21,646 nucleotides of DNA, taken from positions 1 through 21,646 of the forward strand of contig JAYTOA010000103.1 in assembly GCA_043748015.1 (NCBI GenBank), written 5' to 3'. This DNA is from JAIBBG01 sp043748015 (lineage in GTDB: Bacteria > Bacteroidota > Bacteroidia > Flavobacteriales_D > Sanyastnellaceae). A model generated the notes under the pieces. It saw only the letters and a list, made by a program, of their open reading frames with translations. It had not been told where the DNA came from and did not search any database. Shown here piece after piece: positions 15,981-21,646 of the stretch; within the stretch, counting starts at the first letter, position 1; every line of letters starts with the position of its first letter. The position numbers were made by a program, and so were the translations under genes.

Positions 15981-16988
15981 ATGTACTATAGCGACTATCT
16001 GCAACTCGATAAAATCCTCAATGCGCAGGATCTGGAAAGTGACAAACAAAACAAGCACGCTCACGATGAGATGTTGTTCATTGTTATTCACCAGTCGTAT
16101 GAATTGTGGTTCAAACAGATTTTGTTTGAAGTGAACAGCATTCACGAAATATTGAGCAAGCCTGCCATCAACGACAATTCCCCGGAGCTTCAAACTGTTG
16201 TTCGCAGATTGAACCGCATCATTGAAATCATGAAAGTACTGGTGCACAAGATTGACATTCTCGAGACAATGACTTCGCTGGACTTTCTCGACTTCCGCGA
16301 TATGCTGCGCCCGGCCAGTGGTTTTCAGAGCATGCAGTTCAAAGAACTTGAAGCTAAACTGGGCTTGAAAATGCAAGCGCGCCATGGTCAGGAGTATTAT
16401 ACTAGTCAGTTGAAACCCGACGACAAAAAAAACATCGAGGACCTTTCAAAACAACCTACGCTGCTGGAATTACTTAATGAATGGCTGGAGCGTATGCCGT
16501 TCTTCGATAGCAATTCTCTTTGGATGGGTTGGGAAGGAATGAACTTCTGGTATGTATATCGCGAGCTCTATCATCAATCGCTTGGTGAGGGTGAAAAGCA
16601 AAACATCGCTGTCTTCGATGAGATATTTATGTCAGATGAAAGCAAAGACGGACGCGCACTCTCGGACAAAGCCAGACGTGCTGCACTCTTTATTTTCTTA
16701 TACCGTGACTATCCGATTTTGCAAAATCCATTTCGAATCATCAATCAATTATTGGAAGTGGATGAACTGCTTGCCAACTGGAGATGGCGCCATGTGAATA
16801 TGGTACACCGTATGATCGGGTTGCGCGTAGGTACTGGCGGCAGTTCCGGGAAAGGTTATCTCCGCGAAGCAGCTCTGAAACATTATGTCTTCGGTGAACT
16901 GGCAGAGTTGAGTAGCTTCCTGATCGAAAGACAACATCTTCCTAAGCTGACGCCCGATCTTGAAAAAGCAATGGGTTTCAATCATTAG
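15981..16988 (+). CDS. kynA: Tryptophan 2,3-dioxygenase family protein
   Basis: A 335-residue heme enzyme predicted to open the indole ring of L-tryptophan with O2 to give N-formylkynurenine, the first step of the kynurenine route. Motifs: HDEMLFIVIHQSYELWFKQI (28-47) with the substrate-site His37; DFRDMLRPASGFQSMQF (104-120) with Arg106; and WRWRHVNMVHRMIG (267-280) with the probable heme ligand His271, followed by GTGGSSGKGYL (284-294). Phe102 occupies the position that is Tyr in the Xanthomonas enzyme and Phe in the human one, by motif alignment. The ATG at 15981 is preferred; the frame extends to ATG 15909, but those 24 residues are basic and unlike the family. No other kynurenine gene is in the window. 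Confidence 0.92.
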   Translation: MYYSDYLQLDKILNAQDLESDKQNKHAHDEMLFIVIHQSYELWFKQILFEVNSIHEILSKPAINDNSPELQTVVRRLNRIIEIMKVLVHKIDILETMTSLDFLDFRDMLRPASGFQSMQFKELEAKLGLKMQARHGQEYYTSQLKPDDKKNIEDLSKQPTLLELLNEWLERMPFFDSNSLWMGWEGMNFWYVYRELYHQSLGEGEKQNIAVFDEIFMSDESKDGRALSDKARRAALFIFLYRDYPILQNPFRIINQLLEVDELLANWRWRHVNMVHRMIGLRVGTGGSSGKGYLREAALKHYVFGELAELSSFLIERQHLPKLTPDLEKAMGFNH

Positions 16989-17054
16989 ATATAGTGATAC
17001 CCAGAATTACCCCAAATAAGATTATAGACTCTATTTCTTGGTTCAAGCCTTTTT

Positions 17055-17122
17055 GAGATTCCTCAGTCAACAGTGAAGCAGCTTTACTTTTGAATCATTC
17101 CGAAACGAAGTAAGGAATCTCC
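17055..17122. repeat. Second REP-like element, partly degraded inverted pair
   Basis: The right arm (17096-17122) reverse-complemented matches 23 of 27 bases of 15341-15367, including GGAGATTCCT and TCGGAATG. The left arm keeps only GAGATTCCTC (17055-17064). It lies between the dioxygenase gene and the DUF423 gene. Confidence 0.6.
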
Positions 17123-17174
17123 ATGCTAAATGACAACCCCTCTGTCAACAATGAAGCAGCTTAGTTTTTGAATC
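17066..17174. repeat. Direct repeat of 31 bases, 78 bases apart
   Basis: 17066-17096 and 17144-17174 match at 27 of 31 positions; both contain TGAAGCAGCTT and TTTTGAATC. The first copy lies inside the REP-like element. The stretch is non-coding. Confidence 0.7.
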
Positions 17175-17235
17175 GTGTCCAAAGCGACTTGAAGTAGAAG
17201 TTGGTTAATTCTGGAGGATCATATTAATTCTTCCT

Positions 17236-17616
17236 CTAACTCTTTACTGAAAAAAGCGCAAGCATCCATCCTGCGATAAAAAACAAGCCTCCGATCGGTG
17301 TCACCAGACCGAGAAATGACATGGGCATTTCTGAAAGCGACTGCGTGGACAAAAAGTAAATAGATCCACAGAATAAAATTGTACCCACCAGCAAAAAGCG
17401 TTTTGCCAATAGCCATCGCTTTTCACTTTTCACATTTTTCTCGGGTATTGTACAAAGCAACAACAATCCAAGTCCGTGATAAAACTGGTATTCCACTGCA
17501 GTATGCCATGCCGTGAGTTGATCCGTTTCCAAAACTTTTTTCAGCGCATGCGCGCCAAAAGCTCCGGTGATTACAGCAACAATCAGCAGTATGATTGAGA
17601 CTCTTATATAATTCAT
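17236..17616 (-). CDS. DUF423 family small membrane protein
   Basis: A 126-residue inner-membrane protein with four predicted hydrophobic helices. Family marks are GAFGAHALKKVL (18-29), TAWHTAVEYQFYHGLGLLLL (35-54), FLLVGTILFCGSIYFLSTQS, and VTPIGGLFFIAGWMLAL (104-120). The family includes E. coli YgdD; no biochemical function is established. The ATG at 17616 is the only sensible start. It is divergent from the tricorn-like protease gene across 111 bases that hold a nested inverted repeat. Family call firm. Confidence 0.9.
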   Translation of the reverse strand: MNYIRVSIILLIVAVITGAFGAHALKKVLETDQLTAWHTAVEYQFYHGLGLLLLCTIPEKNVKSEKRWLLAKRFLLVGTILFCGSIYFLSTQSLSEMPMSFLGLVTPIGGLFFIAGWMLALFSVKS

Positions 17617-17636
17617 TGATGAGTTGTGTTATAATA

Positions 17637-17682
17637 AGCAATCCAACCTTTCACAGATATTTTTCATCTGTTAACGATTGCT
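17637..17682. promoter_or_regulatory. Nested inverted repeat between divergent genes
   Basis: AGCAATC (17637-17643) pairs with GATTGCT (17676-17682), and inside it ACAGAT (17653-17658) pairs with ATCTGT (17666-17671). The two pairs have nearly the same centre. It lies in the only shared promoter space of the DUF423 and tricorn-like genes, so an operator or a leader hairpin is possible. Confidence 0.35.
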
Positions 17683-17727
17683 CATGCTGCGAATGTATAA
17701 TTTCACGCTTCCAGAACCGCTTCAACC

Positions 17728-20700
17728 ATGAAACATTTATTGCTCCTCACGACACTCGCATTTACTCTACAAGCTATTGCTCAGGAAAATCCACTCTGGC
17801 TGCGCTACTCGGCCATTTCTCCCGATGGTTCCACTATTGCCTTTACCTATAAAGGTGACATCTATACTGTTCCTTCTGCCGGTGGTAACGCTACCATACT
17901 CACCATTCATGATGCGTATGACTTCATGCCGGTGTGGTCGCCTGACAGCAAAAAAATTGCATTCGCATCTGATCGCTTTGGAAACAATGATGTCTTCATT
18001 ATGCCCGCTACAGGCGGAACAGCGACGAGACTCACCTTCCATTCTTCCTACGACTATCCGAGTGATTTCACGAATGATGGAATGAACATCATCTTCGGAG
18101 CATCACGCATCGATGATGTGATGAATCAACAAAACCCAAGTGGCGCCATGCCTGAATTGTATAGTGTTTCTGTGAATGGCGGTGCTGAAAAACAACTGCT
18201 CACTACTCCTACTTTGTGGGCCAGATATAACAGCAAGGGAACTGCTCTCGTTTATCAGGATCAAAAAGGTTATGAGGATACTTACCGCAAACACCACACA
18301 TCGTCAGTCACACGCGATGTTTGGCTGTATGATATCGCAACGAAAAAGCACACAATGATCTCCGAATTCAATGGCGAAGATCTCAATCCTGTTTTTTCTC
18401 CGGATGACCAATCTGTTTATTATGTCTCGGAACAATTTGGCGATGCCAATATCATCAAAAAAAATCTGAGCACAAATGCGATTAAACAAATCACTACACT
18501 CAAAGATCATCCTGTTCGCCATCTTACCATTAGTAGCAGCGCCATTTTGTGTTTCTCATTCAATGGTGAATTGTACACAATGAAAGAAGGTGGTTCACCA
18601 TCGAAAGTGCCCATTCGCATCATCGTCGACAACAGATACAATGCAGAAAAAATTCTTCCCGTTGGTGAAATTTCTGAGATGGATGTTTCTTCCAATGGCA
18701 AAGAAATCGCATTCATTTTCCGCGGTGAAGTATTCGTTGCTTCCACTGCTGAAGGCACAACCAAACGCATTACCAATACGCCGGAGCAAGAACGTTCTGT
18801 GAGCTTCAGTCCGGATGGAAGATCGCTGATCTATGCTTCTGAGAGAAACAACTCCTGGAATATTTACAAGTCATCGATTCAACGAAAAGACGAAAATTAT
18901 TTTTTCCAATCAACGATCATTAAGGAGGATTCTGTGGTAGTGATTCCTGAGGAAACTTTCCAACCGAGTTGGTCTCCTGATGGAAAAGAAATTGCGTTCC
19001 TCCAAGAACGAACTGCACTTAAAGTAATCAACCTCGAGTCTAAAGTCATCCGTGAAATTTTACCCGCAGAAAGAAATTATTCTTACGCGGACAATGATCA
19101 GTTCTATGAATGGTCGACTGATGGCAAATGGTTTTTTATTGACTATCTCCCGGGAGAACAATGGATCGGACAATCCGGATTGATTGCTTCAGACGGTAAA
19201 GGAAAAATCGTCAACCTCAGTGAGAGTGGATATGGAACTTCGGGCACGCGCTGGATGATGGACGGCAAAATGATGACGTGGACTTCTGGTAAAGATGGAA
19301 GAAAGAATCACGCATCTTGGGGTGGAGAATCGGACGTCTATGCTGCATTCCTGACGCGTGAAGCATTTGACGAATTCAATTTGTCAGAAGAAGAATTCAA
19401 TTTACTTTCCGAAGCAAAAAAGAAAAAAGAGGAAGAAGAAAAAAAGAAAAAGTCCGAAGACAGCAAGAACTCAAAGGATAAAAAGGCGAAGGATGAAGAG
19501 AAAAAAGACGAGATCAAACCTGTTGTGATTGAACTCGACGGATTGAAAGATCGCAAAGTGAGATTGACGATTCACTCCTCCGAACTTGGTGACTACTATA
19601 TTTCAAAAGATGGCTCCAAACTTTTCTATCTCGCGAAATTTGAAAAAGGCTTCGACCTGTGGCAAACAAATCTGCGCACAAAGGAGACAAAAATTCTTGT
19701 GAAGTTAGGCAGCGAAGGTGGCGGACTGATGGCCGATAAAGAAGGCAAGACATTGTTTGTCATAGCCAATGGAGGGATTACTAAAGTTGATATCGAAAAA
19801 GGAGAACCAAAACCTCTCGCGTTGAAAGGTGAAATGATACTCAACGAAAATGCGGAACGCGATTATTTATTTGAACACATCTGGAGACAAGTGGTGAAAA
19901 AATTCTACGTGAAAGATCTACACAAAGTGCGTTGGGATTTTTACAAAGTGGAATACGCCAAACAAATTTCTCACATCAATAACGATCAGGACTTCGCTGA
20001 TGCCATGAGTGAAATGTTGGGAGAATTAAATGCTTCACATACCGGCGCTTTCTGCCGCAATCATGAAATGCTCGGCGATCAAACAGCAAGACTCGGAATC
20101 TTCTTCGATGCATCATTTTCAGGAAATGGACTACAAGTGGCCGAGGCGATGAAAAAAAGTCCTGTGACTGTGAATGGTTCGAAAATAAAGAAAGGTGTCA
20201 TCATCGAGAAAATCGATGGCAACATCATCGCTCCTGATAACAGCTATTACAAATTCCTCAATCGTAAAGCCGGACAAAACACATTGCTTTCGCTTTTTGA
20301 TCCCACCACAAAATTGCGTTGGGAGGAAACTGTAAAACCTATCTCAGGTCAGGAAGAAAGTGAATTGCGCTATCAGCGCTGGGTGGAGAATTGTCGTCAA
20401 ATCGTTGATTCTTTATCCGGAGGAAAAATTGGTTATGTACACGTGCGTGGCATGGATGATCATAGCTACAGGAATGTATATGACGAAACTTTGGGTAAAC
20501 TCGCATTCAAGGAGGGACTTGTTGTTGACACCCGATTCAATGGTGGTGGTTGGTTACATGATGACCTTGCGACTTTTCTCTCAGGAAAGGAGTACATCAC
20601 GATTATGCCGCGTGGTCAAAATCTTGGACATGAACCCATGTTCAAATGGAGCAAGCCATCTGTGGTGGTGATGAACGAAAGCAACTATTCCGATGCACAC

Positions 20701-20967
20701 ATGTTTCCGTATACTTACAAAGCGCTGAGCATAGGCAAGCTCATCGGTATGCCTGTGGCAGGCACCGGTACAGCCGTTTGGTGGGAAGGATTGATGAATG
20801 ATGTTGTCTTCGGTATTCCGCAAGTTGGAATGGTTGACATCCATGGCGAATTCCTCGAAAACAAACAACTCGAACCGGATGTGAAAGTCGCAAACGATCC
20901 GGGTATTGTGAGCCTTGGAAGAGATCAACAACTTGAAAAGGCGGTGGAAACTTTATTGAATAAGTAA
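17728..20967 (+). CDS. Secreted tricorn-like protease (beta-propeller, PDZ, S41 peptidase)
   Basis: A 1,079-residue protein with a signal peptide (MKHLLLLTTLAFTLQAIA, cut near residue 18), so it acts outside the cytoplasm. Residues about 25-540 are WD40/TolB-type propeller blades with repeated SPDG/SPDS motifs (31, 71, 224, 361, 416). Residues 562-597 form a Lys/Glu-rich low-complexity linker. A second propeller part runs to about 700, followed by the tricorn C1 region with SHTGA (Ser770-His771), a PDZ-like domain (about 785-870) and the S41 peptidase core with VDTRFNGGGWLHDDLATFLS (933-952) and ESNYSDAHMFPYTYK (984-998). By analogy with archaeal tricorn, His771 and Ser988 are catalytic; the glutamate is probably in EFLENKQLEPDV. 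Predicted to degrade peptides; substrate unknown. It is followed by a hairpin overlapping the stop. Confidence 0.94.
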   Translation: MKHLLLLTTLAFTLQAIAQENPLWLRYSAISPDGSTIAFTYKGDIYTVPSAGGNATILTIHDAYDFMPVWSPDSKKIAFASDRFGNNDVFIMPATGGTATRLTFHSSYDYPSDFTNDGMNIIFGASRIDDVMNQQNPSGAMPELYSVSVNGGAEKQLLTTPTLWARYNSKGTALVYQDQKGYEDTYRKHHTSSVTRDVWLYDIATKKHTMISEFNGEDLNPVFSPDDQSVYYVSEQFGDANIIKKNLSTNAIKQITTLKDHPVRHLTISSSAILCFSFNGELYTMKEGGSPSKVPIRIIVDNRYNAEKILPVGEISEMDVSSNGKEIAFIFRGEVFVASTAEGTTKRITNTPEQERSVSFSPDGRSLIYASERNNSWNIYKSSIQRKDENYFFQSTIIKEDSVVVIPEETFQPSWSPDGKEIAFLQERTALKVINLESKVIREILPAERNYSYADNDQFYEWSTDGKWFFIDYLPGEQWIGQSGLIASDGKGKIVNLSESGYGTSGTRWMMDGKMMTWTSGKDGRKNHASWGGESDVYAAFLTREAFDEFNLSEEEFNLLSEAKKKKEEEEKKKKSEDSKNSKDKKAKDEEKKDEIKPVVIELDGLKDRKVRLTIHSSELGDYYISKDGSKLFYLAKFEKGFDLWQTNLRTKETKILVKLGSEGGGLMADKEGKTLFVIANGGITKVDIEKGEPKPLALKGEMILNENAERDYLFEHIWRQVVKKFYVKDLHKVRWDFYKVEYAKQISHINNDQDFADAMSEMLGELNASHTGAFCRNHEMLGDQTARLGIFFDASFSGNGLQVAEAMKKSPVTVNGSKIKKGVIIEKIDGNIIAPDNSYYKFLNRKAGQNTLLSLFDPTTKLRWEETVKPISGQEESELRYQRWVENCRQIVDSLSGGKIGYVHVRGMDDHSYRNVYDETLGKLAFKEGLVVDTRFNGGGWLHDDLATFLSGKEYITIMPRGQNLGHEPMFKWSKPSVVVMNESNYSDAHMFPYTYKALSIGKLIGMPVAGTGTAVWWEGLMNDVVFGIPQVGMVDIHGEFLENKQLEPDVKVANDPGIVSLGRDQQLEKAVETLLNK

Positions 20968-21006
20968 AGCGTAAGCAAAGAACTGCTCAAGTTCCGCTTA
21001 GCTTTT
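20966..21006 (+). terminator. Compound hairpin terminator overlapping the stop codon
   Basis: AAAGC, TAAGC and GAACT (20966-20984) pair in order with AGTTC, GCTTA and GCTTT (20990-21005) around a GCTCA loop, with small bulges, then TTTTA. The stem begins inside the TAA stop of the tricorn-like gene. The stem is imperfect and the T-tract short. Confidence 0.55.
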
Positions 21007-21161
21007 ACGACAGTGGGTTGGATTTTATTTCTTGACAATTGTGCTTGTATAATGAGCACGATTTCAATAAGGTCCGCGTAGGATACTGTCAAATATTAGG
21101 GATAAAAAAATCCTATCGGCTTCACATTAATCTGTAATTTGCCCTCCAAACTAATGCCTGA

Positions 21162-21646
21162 ATGAAGCCAAGATTAAGAACTTTTCTTTCTGCTGTTTTG
21201 GTAATGACTTCATGCGCTCTTTTTGCGCAGGAGTTCAACTATCAGTTTAATGCACCGTCGGGCGCCATCAATCCTGCCAGAAAAATAAATTCAATTGCGA
21301 TTGACAGCGATGACAGATTGTTTATTGCTGATGGCACGACTAAAGGCATTCACGTTTACGACGTTGCAGGAATAGAAATAGAAGTGATTTCTACAATCAG
21401 CACACCATCAGCAGACATCGCACTTAAGAATCCTGCGCTTATCGCAATAGACAGTCACAACAATCTATACATCTATGATGACGCATTGGGATTGATCCTT
21501 GTGAAACCCGCTCAGGGAGAAGGATTTTCGTTCGGTGAAAAAGGATCAGGCTCCGGACAATTCGACCGCATTCTTGACATCACTGTCGACTCAAAAGGTT
21601 ATTGCTATGTGCTGAGTGGATCACGAAAGCAAGTAGATGTTTTTTC
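21162..21646 (+). CDS. Secreted NHL-type beta-propeller protein, 3' end outside window
   Basis: From ATG 21162 the frame stays open to the end of the window (161 codons). The start MKPRLRTFLSAVLVMTSC then ALFAQ is a signal peptide: either cleavage after the AQ-type site near residue 23 or, less likely, lipidation at Cys18 (MTSC). Three blade-like motifs follow about 45-50 residues apart: INSIAIDSDDRLFIADG, ALIAIDSHNNLYIYDD and ILDITVDSKGYCYVLSG. These are the NHL pattern of a hydrophobic strand, Asp, Ser, turn and a second strand. Function is likely ligand or protein binding at the surface, but nothing specific can be said without the rest. Confidence 0.8.
   Translation, partial: MKPRLRTFLSAVLVMTSCALFAQEFNYQFNAPSGAINPARKINSIAIDSDDRLFIADGTTKGIHVYDVAGIEIEVISTISTPSADIALKNPALIAIDSHNNLYIYDDALGLILVKPAQGEGFSFGEKGSGSGQFDRILDITVDSKGYCYVLSGSRKQVDVF

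Noticed and set aside
21032..21053. TTGACA and TATAAT words upstream of the NHL gene
   Set aside because: They are only 10 bases apart instead of about 17, and Bacteroidota use a different promoter consensus.

Overview
The window looks like a chromosomal segment of a gliding-type member of the Bacteroidota. The evidence is a gldF gene, a very large secreted protein with SprB repeats and a C-terminal type IX secretion (T9SS) sorting domain, a secreted tricorn-like protease, and start regions without strong Shine-Dalgarno sites. I cannot place it reliably below phylum level. No rRNA, tRNA, CRISPR array, phage gene or transposase gene was seen.

Layout. 1-825 is the 3' part of a lipoprotein gene that enters from outside the window. 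1040-1981 (minus) is a PhoH-family ATPase. After a gene-free stretch rich in short heptad repeats, 2470-3637 holds a SAM hydroxide adenosyltransferase-family gene overlapping a small ABM-family monooxygenase gene. 3840-4571 is gldF. 4593-6952 (minus) is an ffh-purC pair. 7278-15005 is one gene for a 2,575-residue secreted protein: signal peptide, M43 metalloprotease domain, CARDB-like and other beta modules, PKD domain, 22 SprB-type repeats, two fibronectin-like modules and a T9SS tail. A strong intrinsic terminator follows it. 15006-15489 is gene-free and carries an inverted pair of a dispersed repeat. Next come a DCC-family (DUF393) gene (minus), a tryptophan 2,3-dioxygenase gene (plus), a second copy of the dispersed repeat, a DUF423 membrane protein gene (minus), a 1,079-residue tricorn-like S41 protease gene (plus), and the first 161 codons of a secreted NHL-type beta-propeller gene that runs off the window.

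How the parts relate. Most genes are single transcription units or pairs of housekeeping type (SRP targeting, purine synthesis, PhoH), so there is no single operon-encoded system. The common thread is cell-surface biology: GldF belongs to the gliding ABC transporter, Ffh feeds the Sec/SRP route, and the giant protease/adhesin is predicted to leave by Sec and then the T9SS. The most unusual object is the giant gene. Its repeat array is strongly conserved as protein but heavily scrambled at synonymous sites, shows signs of an eight-unit higher-order duplication, and sits behind a protease domain with an altered Met-turn. The intergenic regions are also unusual, with repeated heptad/octad microsatellites and REP-like inverted pairs.
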